Shown: positions 19,303 through 32,983 of the stretch, piece after piece
Layout: every line of letters starts with the position of its first letter
Position numbering within the stretch: position 1 is the first letter of the stretch
Assembly: GCF_033807715.1 (NCBI RefSeq)
Contig: NC_084589.1
Coordinates: 55,382,066-55,446,065 of the forward strand
Length of the DNA stretch: 64,000 nt
From: Cololabis saira
Lineage: Eukaryota; Chordata; Actinopteri; Beloniformes; Belonidae
Direction of reading: 5' to 3'
Made by a program: the position numbers and the translations under genes
Notes under the pieces: generated by a model
What the model saw: only the letters and a program-made list of their open reading frames with translations
What the model was told of the DNA's origin: nothing
Database searches by the model: none

Positions 19303-19848
19303 AGGTGTGGTTAAACCTCTGACCTATATCTTTAATCTTTCATTCAGAACTGGAATCTTTCCAAATGAAATGAAAACAGCAAAAGTAATTCCTTTATATA
19401 AGTCTGGTGGAAAAGAACTATTGTCAAACTATAGACCAGTGTCTTTACTTCCGCAATTGTCAAACATTTTGGAGAAAATATTTGTCACAAGATTGGATAG
19501 TTTTATAGAAAAGCATGACATCATGAGTGAGAATCAGTACGGTTTTAGAGCAAACCAGTCTACTGGATTAGCACTTATGAAACTCATGGATGAAATAACT
19601 ACCGCCATTGATAATAAATTACACACGATAGGAATTTTTATTGACCTTAAAAAGGCCTTTGATACGATCGATTATGAATTACTAATGCAAAAGATGTATA
19701 AGTATGGCGTCAGAGGGGTAGCTTACTCTTGGTTGTGCTCTTATCTAAGTAACAGATGGCAATATGTATCTTGTGATAAAACTGATTCTGTGTTATTAAG
19801 AGTTACATGCGGGGTCCCGGAAGGGTCTGTGCTGGGGCCAAAATTATT
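19303..19848 (+). mobile_element. LINE (L2/CR1-like), first half of a split copy
   Basis: 5'-truncated non-LTR element starting in the region before RT motif 1: KPLTYIFNLSFRTGIFP, NYRPVSLLPQLSNILEK, QYGFRANQSTGLAL, motif A IDLKKAFDTID, then CGVPEGSVLGPKL. The frame ends abruptly at 19848 where the repeat block starts and resumes at 41222. It is closely related to the intact LINE at 48663-52787. Confidence 0.9.
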
Positions 19849-20086
19849 AGGGCCCGAGCACTGAAAGTGCGAGGACCCTATTGTATCTGTGATGTTTATT
19901 ATTAGGGCCCGAGCACTGAAAGTGCGAGGACCCTATTGTATCTGTGATGTTTATTATTAGGGCCCGAGCACTGAAAGTGCGAGGACCCTATTGTATCTGT
20001 GATGTTTATTATTATTAGGGCCCGAGCACTGAAAGTGCGAGGACCCTATTGTATCTGTGATGTTTATTATTATTATTATTATTATT
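19849..20086. repeat. Tandem 5'-terminal hairpins (four copies, 55-58 bp)
   Basis: AGGGCCCGAGCAC starts at 19849, 19904, 19959 and 20017. Each is followed by TGAAAGTGCGAGGACCC, so that GGGCCCGAGCACT and AGTGCGAGGACCC form an imperfect stem, then CTATTGTATCTGTGATG and ATT repeats. Only the last copy runs on into unit 1. Confidence 0.9.
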
Positions 20087-21647
20087 CTCGCCGTAAATAA
20101 ATTGCCTTTTTGGAGGCCTTAAAATGCTCCAAAACTCACCAAATTTTGCACACGCTTCCAGAGTCGCGTAAAATTACGTATTTTATGGGCGACAGGCATG
20201 GGTCCACAGGAATGGGCTCTATAGCGCCACCTATTTTATGTTTTTTGACGAGCCCCACAATATGGTTTGACTTACAGCAATGACCTTTATGTGTGTATTA
20301 TATTAGACAAAGAGCTACAAAAAAGTCTTTTGGACCCATGGTCTAAGTTACACAGGAAGTCTGGCATTTTGAACAGAAAATGTCATTTTTGATGAATTCT
20401 GGTCATTTCCAGGCCTCGTACTTTAACGAACTCCTCCTAGAGATTTTATCGAATTGGCTCACAACTTGGTTTGTACAATCTAGACACATGGCCGACGCTA
20501 AATTGCGAAGCTTTTAAGTTTCTGCCAGAGGGCTTGACCGTAGTGATCCGGCGAAGTTTGAGGTCATTTTTAAGCTTCGCCATCAAACATCAATTGGCTG
20601 TAATTCAGTAATACATGATTTGATGTGGCCGAAAACGTATGTGCATGATTGTAGGTTGGGCCTGAACCCATCTATGGTGGAATATTCAGGATCGGTTGTA
20701 GCGCCACCTGTTGGCACCAGGAATTGTCATGTCTTCTAGTATGCATCTGTGCTCCAAACAAGATCAGTTTATTGATCTCAAAGTTGGTGAGATAATAGGT
20801 AAGACATTGACGATGAGTAACAGAGAAAACTGTAAGTTTGTGTCAAAGGGCGTCGCTGTCAGAGGTTGTCAAATTTCGGGGTCTCGCCATGAACATAAAA
20901 GTTGTTGTAACTTAAACATAATTGGTCAGAATGAACCCAAATTCAATACATTTAATCGGGCTTGCATTCTGAACAAGTGGATATGACAATCATGGATGAA
21001 CTCCATAGCGCCACCTTTTGGTCAGGTATACATTTTTCATCAAATTATGTGCTTTAGTTGCTGTTTGGTTTATCCAATCTTAATGTGATTGACACATTTG
21101 ATTGGCAGTAGATTCCTTGTTGACTGTGTCGCGTATCGTGGTTATTTCTTGAAAGGAATTGGCATTTTTATGTCACTCTGTATTTCTGGAAAAATATTAA
21201 TTAAAAATCAAAGATTTTGTGTAAGGAAAATCAAATGACAGTTTCAGATAGCTTACAACAGGAGTAAAAAATCATACACCGTAACATATTGTGTTTGAAA
21301 AACTTGGTCACTCTAAAAATTAAAAAAATGAACTAATAACGTAAAAAGCTATGTCTTTGTCAATAAATGTCATAGACATATGGGACTTCATCAGTATATT
21401 GTTTACTGTATTTTGAAAATGTCCTGTGATTTTGATAAACCTAATCATTAGACGTGATTTTAAATGAATATTTATGTGTGATCAGACTGTGTCTCAGTCA
21501 GATCCAGCAGGACTGCTGCAGCTGAGAAGACTGCTGCACCAGCACTGGGAGGGGAGGGGAGGGGTTGAGCTCCCGCGGGGGGAAGGTGGGGGGATGAGTG
21601 CAGTTTGGAATGCGCGCGCAGCTCTTTGGGGGAGGGGGGGGTGGGGC

Positions 21648-21697
21648 GCGGCCGCCATCTTGGACCGGGCGCCGATCGATGCGGCCGCCATCTTGGA
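21648..21697 (+). promoter_or_regulatory. Paired YY1-like sites in a GC-rich island (unit 1)
   Basis: GCGGCCGCCATCTTGGA occurs twice, 21648-21664 and 21681-21697, 33 bp apart, in an otherwise AT-rich block. GCCGCCATCTTG is the YY1 consensus. The 5' UTRs of several retrotransposons use YY1 to set the transcription start; whether this is a promoter is inference. Confidence 0.5.
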
Positions 21698-23155
21698 CAG
21701 GGCATTATTTGCGTCTTAGTGCATCATTTCTACTGAGCAAGGTTTCTCCCGGACTACAATCATTCATAACTCCCAGACTCTTTACCCGATTTCCACACAG
21801 TTTGGTTTGTACAAACGGCAGAGATGTAGTTATGATACAGGATGCTGTCACACGTTAAAAATACGTACATTTATTCTGAAAGACTTTGTATTATGCTCTT
21901 TTACAAAGACATATGGTTTTTGTATAAATTGTATAAGGAAATAAGTTTGATTGTTTATTTGAATTTATTTTAAGAGGAGAGGGGTGTGTTGTTGTATTTA
22001 TATATATATATATATATATTTATTTATTTATTTAGTTGAGAGTGAGAGTGACCTCATGCAAATATCTGAGATTAATTCCAATATCTGCTCAACAAACCAC
22101 TTGCTCAGAAGTTGTTGTCTGTGTTTTGAAATATGTATACACTGTTGACATCCCACTTGCATTGGTTGTCGCTGTCTTGCCTGTCTCACTCACTGTTTTT
22201 TTTTTTGTTTGAGTCATTTTTCTTTCTTTTCTATTATTATCATAGCCTGTAATTCCTGTATATAATCGAATTGAATCAATGTATTTTACAATTAGCTGTG
22301 ATGTACAATAATTGTCATTAAAACCGATAATATTCCTATTTGTTTTAATTGAAATGAGAGAAAAACATTTAATTTTATTAAAATAGAAAAATAATATTTA
22401 TAGCTTATAGGCTATAAAAATAATGTTAATTAAAGCAGTATATAAATACCATGTTATAGCTATCTGTTTCTGGTTATTTTCATATAAAAGTACGTTTTTC
22501 AATGTTTATAATTATTCACAAGTATGCAGTGTTATAACTACATCTCTGACGTTCATAACAAACTAAACTGTTAGAAAATCTTTAAAGGGGGACCTATTAT
22601 GAAAAACACGTGTTTTCTTGTTTTAACATATTTAAAGTGGTCTCCCCTCAGCCTGCCAACACAGAAAAGATGAAATCCCTATGAAAATCTGCAAGATCTG
22701 CTCGCCCCCACCCTTACAGAGTCCCCCAGTGTCACGTGGTTTCTGTGAGTCGTTAAGATTGGTGCATTTTCTTTACGTCACCAAAATGCACACGACCCCT
22801 CGGTCTCCTCCGCTGCTGAAACCACGCCCACCACCAGCTCTGCCGATCGAGCTGCAGCCATTATTACAAGCAGGGGCTGTTTCCACAGCGAGGGAGAGTT
22901 AAAATGAGGTTTTGCCTCGACAAGGCGGTGCCGAGAGGGAGAGAGAAAAAAAAGGCGCTGGAGGAAGACACGGCCAAATGTCAAAAATTGGTTGATTTAT
23001 TCAGCCCCCTCCACAGCAAAGATGCGTCCGCACGTAAGTTGCAGTTCACTTTCAGGCTACACAGTGTAAATATGCAGCCTATAAACCCTGGCCGTTAAAT
23101 AAAAATAAGGATTGAGATTTTAAAATTATTGATTTATAAGACACTTTATTATAAT

Positions 23156-23909
23156 CAGTACTCGAGTTGAGGGGGGATGAGGGGGATTTCCCCCCTGAAA
23201 TAAAAACGGTCCAAATCATCCCCCTGTAAAACTGCCATCCCCCCTTTCCATCCCTTATGTCATTTCATCAATGAATGTGGTTTTACTGCTATTTCAACAT
23301 TTAGAGTCATCACCAGAAAAATAACACCAGAAAAATAACTTATTTGACAATTTTCACCTGTTTCAAGTAAATGTTCACTTGAAATAAGTAGAAAAATCTG
23401 CCAATGGGACAAGATTTATCTTCTCATTACAAGCAAAACAATCTTGTTCCACATGCAGATTTTTCTTTTTTCAAGTGAAAATCTACTTGAAACAGGTGAA
23501 AATTGTTGTTTTTTCCAGTGATGAGTCTTGTTTTAAGTGTAATGAGATTTTTTTACTAAAATGAGACATTTTAACTAGAAATAAAACAAATATTCCAGTT
23601 AAGATTGTGAGTTTTTGCAGTGATCCATGTTACTTATCCTGTGAAGGACAGAGTCATATTGATAAGTTCAGAAAAGTGTTTTTTATTGTTGTGTTTTGAT
23701 GTATTTGATGTAAGCCCAGTGGATATTTAAAGCTTACAGAAGGCTGCATTTAACTGCTGCTATGTCATTCCTGCAGTATTTCTGCAGGTGTTTTGGTCAC
23801 TGCTATTATTTGTAATATATTATATTATTTGTAATCAGCACAATTATCTGTCCACATATGATAAAATCCACCATCCCCCCTGATTTTTTTTTTTACAACT
23901 CGAGTACTG
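23156..23909. mobile_element. hAT MITE in unit 1
   Basis: Terminal inverted repeats CAGTACTCGAGTTG and CAACTCGAGTACTG bound 754 bp; flanking 8-mers ATTATAAT and ATTTTAAT differ at one base. An 8-bp duplication and a CA...TG end are hAT features. No coding capacity. The interior has AAATCTACTTGAAA-type inverted repeats. Confidence 0.78.
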
Positions 23910-25175
23910 ATTTTAATTATTTACTGATTTTGAAATTATTTATTTGGGCAACAAATGGGATAGCCTATAATCATTCAATTAGTATGTATATGAATACAAG
24001 GCCAAATCAAGTGAGACAAAGGCTACACTATCTTCCTGTATGAACTATACGTGTATGAAAAAACACTGTAAGCATATTGGCTGTTCAAAGGTGGTGATGG
24101 TGATGACACCAGTCCTGCTGTTGCTTCAGGTATTAATGTTTTACTACCTCCTCTCGAAACACTGAGCCAGGCCTGGTGAAAAATTTGATATTTAATGGTT
24201 TGTATTAATGGGCGGGACCTAATGGCTCAACAGCGCCCCCTAGAAAACTTTGTGCCTCAAGCCCCACAATATGGTTTGACGTACATGCACGAAAATCGGT
24301 ACACACCTGTATCATGTCACAACTTAAAGAAAAGTCTCTTGGCGCCATGGCCGAAACCGAACAGGAAGTCGGCCATTTTGAACATTTTGAATTAATCGTG
24401 TAATTTTGGCGCAATTTATGCCATTTCTTCGGTCATTAATACGGCCCGAACGTAACGTGCACCCAGGTGTGTTATACATCAAAACGTGCGTCTCCATCCT
24501 CCGACACCACGCATTACTTTTCTCTTTCAAAAGCGTTACCGTGGCGATGCTAGACGGCAAAAAGCGCGCCCACCCTTCATCTGATTGGTTCAGACAGAAA
24601 AAACTTTGCGCCTCAAGCCCCACAATACGGTTTGACGTACATGAACAAAAATCGGTACACACCTGTATCATGTCGCAACTTAAAGAAAAGCCAGGCCTGT
24701 CGATACATTTGATATTTCATGGTTTGCATTAATGGGCGTGGCCTAACGGCTCAACAGCACCCACTAAAATACTTTTCTCTGCCATAACTTTTGAAAGGTT
24801 TGACATAAAGAGTCGTGGGTGGTGTCATCGGACTCGGTATTGAGTCCTTGACCATAATTGGCGAAAATTAGCCCCGCCCCTTCTTCTGATTGGTTGTCCC
24901 GATTTTCTGCTATAACTTTTGAATGGTTTGACATAGAGAGTCGTGGGTGGTGTCATCAGATTCTGTATGGAGTCCTTGACCGTCATTGGCCTGAATTAGC
25001 CCCGCCCCTTCTTCTGATTGATTGTCCCTTTTTTCTGCTATAACTTTTGAATGGTTTGACATAGGAAGTCGTGGGTGGTGTCATTTCTGATATGCTTATG
25101 GGGGCGGTGGCCGTGAGTGCGAGGGCCCGTTCATCGCTGCTTGCAGCTTTAATTATTATTATTATTATTATTATT

Positions 25176-28100
25176 CTCGCCGTAAATGAATTGCCTTTTT
25201 GGAGGCCTTAAAATGCTCAAAAACTCACCAAATTTTGCACACGCTTCCAGAGTCGCGTAAAATTACGTATTTTATGGGCGACAGGCATGGGTCCACAAGA
25301 ATGGGCTCTATAGCGCCACCTATTTTATGTTTTTCGACGAGCCCCATAATATGGTTTGACTTACAGCAATGTCCTTTATGTGTCTATTATATCAGACAAA
25401 GCCCTACAAAAAAGTCTCTTGGACCCATGCTCTAAGTTACACAGGAAGTCCGTCATTTTGAATAGAAAATGTCATTTTTGATGAATTCTGATCATTTCTA
25501 GGCCTCGTACTTTAACGAACTCCTCCTAGAGATTTTATCGAATTGGCTCACAACTTGGTTTGTACAATTTAGACACATGGCCGACGCTAAATTGCGAAGC
25601 TTTTAAGTTTTTAGCAGAGGGCTTGACCGTAGTGATTCGGCGAAGTTTGAGGTCATTTTTAAGCCTCGCCATCAAACATCAATTGGCTGTAATTCAGCAA
25701 TACATGATTTGATGTGGTTGAAAACGTATGTGCATGATTTTAGGCTGAGCCTGAAGACATCTATGGTGGAATATTCAGGATCGGTTGTAGCGCCACCTGT
25801 TGGCACCAGGAATTGTCATGTCTTCTAGTTTGCATCTGTGCTCCAAGCGAGATGAGATTAATGATCTCAAAGTTGGTCAGATAATAGGTAAGACATTGAC
25901 GATGACTGACAGAGAAAACTGTACGTTCTTATCGAAGGGCGTGGCCGTTAGAGGTGGTCAAATTTCTGTGTCTCGCCATGAACATAAAAGTTGTTGTAAC
26001 TTAAACATACTTGGTCCAAATTGACCCAAAATCAATACATGTAATCAGGCTTCCATTCTGAACAAGTGGATATGACAATCTTGGATTGAAATCCATAGCG
26101 CCACCTTTTGGTCAGGTATACATTTTTCATCAAATTATGTGCTGTCATTGCTGTTTCATTCATCCAATCACAATGAAATCGACACATATTATTGTCATAA
26201 GCGTCCTTATTAACTGTGTTGAGTATCGTGGTCATAACTTGAAGGGAACTGCCATTTTACGTCACTCTGAATTTTTTGGTAAAATAATAATTTAAAATCA
26301 TAGGGTTGGTCTTAAGACAATAAAATGTCAGATTTAGATACATTTCGACATGACTAAAAAATCATACGCTGGTACATATCGCTTTTGAAGAACTTTGTAA
26401 CTCTCTTTTTCCAAAAATGTATTCATATACAATTAAATCATATTTTTGTCATGCCATGTCCAATTAACTTCGTAAACTTCGTAAAAATATTGTTTACTGT
26501 GATGTGAAAATATATTTTTGGCATTAAGGTGCGTAAAACGCACGATTGGTAATGAATATTTATTTAAATCCATTGGATTTAAAGCAAGCTGGCTCTGTGT
26601 GCCGGCCAGTCCTGCAGCGGAGCGGAGGCCGAGGGGGAGGGAGGAGGGGGGGAGCGGGGGGACGTTGCGTGCGCACCGTATTGACGTTCCTCACACGACA
26701 TGAATCCTCCAGTGTTTTCACACGAGTCCCAACCTAATCTGTAAGTATTTTTTTATTGTGTGCATAATTGTAGAGTCGTCTTAAGACATCTATGGTGAAA
26801 TATTCCTGTGGAATAGTTTTCACCGATGTATTTCGGCGGCGCATGTCTGTAATGCAGCTCGATTTTTTCACGTCTTTCATGTCTCTGTCTTCTACCGAGA
26901 CAGAGACCACTTAAATAAAACCACACTGATTTTGAGTCAAACCCGTCTTTTTACATTCAATTTTTATACAGAAAATAATTACAGTGCATGTATTACACCT
27001 TATTTCACAGCAGCTTTGCAATTTTATTATATTATTATCGGCCCTCAGCCGAGATCTGGTCGGGACCACGCCGCGCCGCGGAGGAGGTGCATTCAGGGAC
27101 CGGTTGGAATTCTAAAAAGCCGATTATCCTCCTGGTGCGTTCAGGGACAACTGGAATTTACTGTATTTGGCGAGAATTTACCGTTGCTTCATTTGCTTAA
27201 AAATTATTTAAAGGTGACCTATTATGGCATTTAATGTATATTTTAAACAGGCATTGAATGTCTTAAAAACAAGCTTTTGAAGGTTTTTTCTACATAAATG
27301 AGAAATTCAGCCTCTGGGCCATGTCTTTATTTTTACCGTTTCTAACCTTGTCTATGAGGGATTCTGAGGGGAGGGGGGGATATGTTAATGAGGCTCTGTG
27401 CTGATTGGCTGCCTGAATGACGTGTAGCAGGGGAGCTTTAAGCCTGAATCACAATTGTGGGTCAATGATGTATAAGGCCTTTGAGAGGCCTATTTTTAAA
27501 ATACTTAAAATAAAGATGTATTTGGCCATTTTCCAAACATTTGGAATGTAGTGTGCATATATGTGAAAACTTAAAACAAAGGTATTTTAGTGTTTTTAAA
27601 CCTACATTAATAGGGCAACGACCTTAAAAAAGTAATTGGGGGCGACCGTTATTTATCTCAAAATTAATAGATTTCCTTAACAAAATGTATATTTTAATAA
27701 GTATCAGTAATTAAATTAACTTTTCAAGAAAGATAGACTCATGTGTCCTTTCATTTTTGAAAACCATTTTGAAATACATTTTATCTATAATGGAAGTGTC
27801 ACCCTCATAAAGCCATTTATGCATACTATACCAATGATTTATATTTGAACCAAAACTCATAGACATTAAATTTTGAATTTGCGGATTTCCTAAGTTCTAT
27901 AGTAAACCATGGTTTGTTAAGGTTTTCAGAGCTTCCTTTATCGGTACACACCTGTATCATAGCACAACTTAAAGAAAAGTCTCCTGGCGCCATGGCCGAA
28001 ACCCAACAGGAAGTCGGCCAGTTTGAATTAATCATGTAATTTTGGCGCAATTTATGCCAGTCCTTCAGCCGCTTCTTCGCCAGAACCGTAACGTGCACCC

Positions 28101-29146
28101 AGGTGTGTTATACATGAAAATGTGCGTCTCCATCCTGCAATAACGTGCATAACTTTTCTCAGTCAAAAGCGTTACCGTGGCGATGATAGACGCCAAAAAG
28201 CGCGCCCCCAATTCATCTGATTGGTCCATACAGATAAAACTTTGTGCCTCAAGCCCCACAATACGGTTTGACGTATATGCACAAAAATCGGTACACACCT
28301 GTATCATGTCGCAACTTAAAGGAAAGTCTCTTGGCGCCATGGCCGAAACCGAACAGGAAGTCAGCCATTTTGAACATTTTGAATTAATCGTGTAATTTTG
28401 GCGCAATTTATGCCCTTTCTTCGGTCATTAATTCAGCCCGAACCGTAACGTGCACCCAGGTGTGTTATACATCAAAACGTGCGTCTCCATCCTCCGACAC
28501 CACGCATTACTTTTCTCTTTCAAAAGCGTTACCGTGGCGACGCTAGACAGCAAAAAGCGCGCCCACCCTTCATCTGATTGGTTCAGACAGAAAAAACTTT
28601 GCGCCTCAAGCCCCATAATACGGTTTGACGTACATGAACGAAAATCGGTACACACCTGTATCATGTCGCAACTTAAATAAAAGCCAGGCCTGTCGATACA
28701 TTTGATATTTCATGGTTTGCATTAATGGGCGTGGCCTAACGGCTCAACAGCGCCCACTAGAATACCTTTCTCTCCCATAACTTTTGAAAGGTTTGACATA
28801 AAGAGTCGTGGGTGGTGTCATCGGACTCGGTATTGAGTCCTTGACCATAATTGGCGAAAATTAGCCCCGCCCCTTCTTCTGATTGGTTGTCCCTATTTCC
28901 TGCTATAACATTTGAATGTTTTGACATAAAGAGTCGTGGGTGGTGTCATGGGATTCTGTAATGAGTCCTTGAGCTTCATTGGCCTGAATTAGCCCCGCCC
29001 CTTCTTCTGATTGGTTGTCCCTTTTTTCTGCTATAACTTTTGAATGGTTTGACATAGGAAGTCGTGGGTGGTGTCATTTCTGATATGCTTATGGTGGGCG
29101 GTGGCCGTGAGTGCGAGGGCCCGTTCATCGCTGCTTGCAGCTTTAA
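25176..29146. repeat. Repeat block unit 2
   Basis: Same 5' and 3' ends as unit 1 but with a different middle (about 26510-27945), shared with unit 5: a segment with ATCCATTGGATTTAAAGCAA, a TTTAAAGGTGACCTATTATG-ended MITE start at about 27207, and the scrap of an antisense LINE at about 27880-27945. A deletion relative to unit 5 has removed the MITE's right end and most of the LINE scrap. Confidence 0.85.
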
Positions 29147-30720
29147 TTATTATTATTATTCTCGCCGTAAATAAATTGCCTTTTTGGAGGCCTTAAAATG
29201 CTCCGAAACTCACCAAATTTTGCACACGCTTCCAGAGTCGCGTAAAATTACGTATTTTATGGGCGACAGGCATGGGTCCACAAGAATGGGCTCTATAGCG
29301 CCACCTATTTTATGTTTTTTGACGAGCCCCACAATATGGTTTGACTTACAGCAATGACCTTTATGTGTGTATTATATTAGACAAAGAGCTACAAAAAAGT
29401 ATTTTGGACCCATGGTCTAAGTTACACAGGAAGTCCGGCATTTTGAACAGAAAATGTCATTTTTCATGAATTCTGATCATTTCTAGGCCTCGTACTTTAA
29501 CGAACTCCTCCTAGAGATTTTATCGAATTGGCTCACAACTTGGTTTGTACAATCTAGACACATGGCCGACGCTAAATTGCGAAGCTTTTAAGTTTCTGCC
29601 AGAGGGCGTGACCGTAGTGATCCGGCGAAGTTTGAGGTCATTTTTAAGCTTCGCCATCAAACATCAATTAGCTGTAATTCAGCAATACATGATTTGATGT
29701 GGTCGAAAACGTATGTGCATGATTGTAGGCTGAGCCTGAAGACATATGTGGTGGAATATTCAGGATCGGTTGTAGCGCCACCTGTTGGCACCAGGAATTG
29801 TCATGTCTTCTAGTTTGCATCTGTGCTCCAAACGAGATCAGTTTCTTGATCTCAAAGTTGGTGAGATAATAGGTAAGGCATTGACGATGAGTGACAGAGA
29901 AAACTGTAAGTTTGTGTCAAAGGGCGTCGCTGTCAGAGGTTGTCAAATTTCGGGGTCTCGCCATGAACATAAAAGTTGTTGTAACTTAAACATAATTGGT
30001 CAGAATGAACCCAAATTCAATACATTTAATCGGGCTTGCATTCTGAACAAGTGGATATGACAATCTTGGATGAACTCCATAGCGCCACCTTTTGGTCAGG
30101 TATACATTTTTCATCAAATTATGTGCTTTAGTTGCTGTTTGGTTTATCCAATCTTAATACAATTGACACATTTGATTGGCAGTAGGTTCCTTGTTGACTG
30201 TGTCGCGTATCATGGTTATTTCTTGAAAGGAATTGGCATTTTTATGTCACTCTGTATTTCTGGAAAAATATTAATTAAAAATCAAAGATTTTGTGTAAGG
30301 AAAATCAAATGACAGTTTCAGATAGCTTACAACAGGAGTAAAAAATCATACACTGTAACATATTGTGTTTGAAAAACTTGGTCACTCTAAAAATTAAAAA
30401 AATGAACTAATAACGTAAAAAGCTATGTCTTTGTCAATAAATGTCATAGACATATGGGACTTCATAAGTATATTGTTTACTGTATTTTGAAAATGTCCTG
30501 TGATTTTGATAAACCTAATCATTAGACGTGATTTTAAATGAATATTTATGTGTGATCAGACTGTGTCTCAGTCAGATCCAGCAGGACTGCTGCCGCTGAG
30601 AAGACTGCTGCAGCAGCACTGGGAGGGGAGGGGAGGGGTTGAGCTCCCGCGGGGGGAAGGTGGGGGGATGAGTGCAGTTTGGAATGCGCGCGCAGCTCTT
30701 CGGGGGAGGGGGGGTGGGGC

Positions 30721-30770
30721 GCGGCCGCCATCTTGGACCGGGCGCCGATCGATGCGGCCGCCATCTTGGA
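30721..30770 (+). promoter_or_regulatory. Paired YY1-like sites (unit 3)
   Basis: GCGGCCGCCATCTTGGA at 30721-30737 and 30754-30770, the same 33-bp spacing as in unit 1. Both copies of both sites are unmutated. Confidence 0.5.
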
Positions 30771-32224
30771 CAGGGCATTATTTGCGTCTTAGTGCATCAT
30801 TTCTACTGAGCAAGGTTTCTCCCGGACTACAATCATTCATAACTCCCAGACTCTTTACCCGATTTCCACACAGTTTGGTTTGTACAAACGGCAGAGATGT
30901 AGTTATGATACAGGATGCTGTCACACGTTAAAAATACGTACATTTATTCTGAAAGACTTTGTATTATGCTCTTTTACAAAGACATATGGTTTTTGTATAA
31001 ATTGTATAAGGAAATAAGTTTGATTGTTTATTTGAATTTATTTTAAGAGGAGAGGGGTGTGTTGTTGTATTTATATATATATATATATTTATTTATTTAT
31101 TTAGTTGAGAGTGAGAGTGACCTCATGCAAATATCTGAGATTAATTCCAATATCTGCTCAACAAACCACTTGCTCAGAAGTTGTTGTCTGTGTTTTGAAA
31201 TATGTATACACTGTTGACATCCCACTTGCATTGGTTGTCGCTGTCTTGCCTGTCTCACTCACTGTTTTTTTTTTTTGTTTGAGTCATTTTTCTTTCTTTT
31301 CTATTATTATCATAGCCTGTAATTCCTGTATATAATCGAATTGAATCAATGTATTTTACAATTAGCTGTGATGTACAATAATTGTCATTAAAACCGATAA
31401 TATTCCTATTTGTTTTAATTGAAATGAGAGAAAAACATTTAATTTTATTAAAATAGAAAAATAATATTTATAGCTTATAGGCTATAAAAATAATGTTCAT
31501 TAAAGCAGTATATAAATACCATGTTATAGCTATCTGTTTCTGGTTATTTTCATATAAAAGTACGTTTTTCAATGTTTATAATTATTCACAAGTATGCAGT
31601 GTTATAACTACATCTCTGACGTTCATAACAAACTAAACTGTTAGAAAATCTTTAAAGGGGGACCTATTATGAAAAACACGTGTTTTCTTGTTTTAACATA
31701 TTTAAAGTGGTCTCCCCTCAGCCTGCCAACACAGAAAAGATTAAATCCCTATGAAAATCTGCAAGATCTGCTCGCCCCCACCCTTACAGAGTCCCCCAGT
31801 GTCACGTGGTCTCTGTGAGCCGTTAAGATTGGTGCATTTTCTTTAGTCACCAAAATGCACACCACCCCTCGGTCTCCTCCGCTGCTGAAACCACGCCCAC
31901 CACCAGCTCTGCCGCTCGAGCTGCAGCCATTATTACAAGCAGGGGCTGTTTCCACAGCGAGGGAGAGTTAAAATGAGGTTTTGCCTCGACAAGGCGGTGC
32001 CGAGAGGGAGAGAGAAAAAAAAAGCGCTGGAGGAAGACACGGCCAAATGTCAAAAATTGGTTGATTTATTCAGCCCCCTCCACAGCAAAGATGCGTTCGC
32101 ACGTAAGTTGCAGTTCACTTTCAGGCTACACAGTGTAAATATGCAGCCTATAAACCCTGGCCGTTAAATAAAAATAAGGATTGAGATTTTAAAATCATTG
32201 ATTTATAAGACACTTTATTATAAT

Positions 32225-32983
32225 CAGTACTCGAGTTGAGGGGGGATGAGGGGGATTTCCCCCCTGAAATAAAAACGGTCCAAATCATCCCCCTGTAAAA
32301 CTGCCATCCCCCCTTTCCATCCCTTATGTCATTTCATCAATGAATGTGGTTTTACTGCTATTTCAACATTTAGAGTCATCACCAGAAAAATAACACCAGA
32401 AAAATAACTTATTTGACAATTTTCACCTGTTTCAAGTAAATGTTCACTTGAAATAAGTAGAAAAATCTGCCAATGGGACAAGATTTATCTTCTCATTACA
32501 AGCAAAACAATCTTGTTCCACATGCAGATTTTTCTACTTATTACAAGTGAAAATCTACTTGAAACAGGTGAAAATTGTTGTTTTTTCCAGTGATGAGTCT
32601 TGTTTTAAGTGTAATGAGATTTTTTTTACTAAAATGAGACATTTTAACTAGAAATAAGACAAATATTCTTGTTAAGATTTAGAGTTTTTGCAGTGATCCG
32701 TGTTACTTATCCTGTGAAGGACAGAGTCATATTGATAAGTTCAGAAAAGTGTTTTTTATTGTTGTGTTTTGATGTATTTGATGTAAGCCCAGTGGATATT
32801 TAAAGCTTACAGAAGGCTGCATTTAACTGCTGCTATGTCATTCCTGCAGTATTTCTGCAGGTGTTTTGGTCACTGCTATTATTTGTAATATATTATATTA
32901 TTTGTAATCAGCACAATTATCTGTCCCCATATGATAAAATCCACCATCCCCCCTGATTTGTTTTTTTTACAACTCGAGTACTG
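32225..32983. mobile_element. hAT MITE in unit 3
   Basis: Duplicate of 23156-23909 with the same inverted ends; 759 bp. It was carried along by duplication of the unit rather than by a second insertion, since the flanks match unit 1. Confidence 0.78.

Larger units (their letters stand above)
20087..25152. repeat. Repeat block unit 1
   Basis: Starts CTCGCCGTAAATAAATTGCC and ends GGGCCCGTTCATCGCTGCTT plus GCAGCTTTAA. Shares about 1.3 kb of 5' sequence and 1 kb of 3' sequence with units 2, 3 and 5. Its middle (about 21430-24190), a GC-rich segment with two YY1-like sites, an AT-rich stretch, a TTTAAAGGGGGACCTATTATG motif near 22584 and a hAT MITE, is shared only with unit 3. The 3' kilobase has repeated modules: about 370 bp (ACGGTTTGACGTACATG type) and about 124 bp (TAGCCCCGCCCCTTCTTCTG type). 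Confidence 0.85.
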
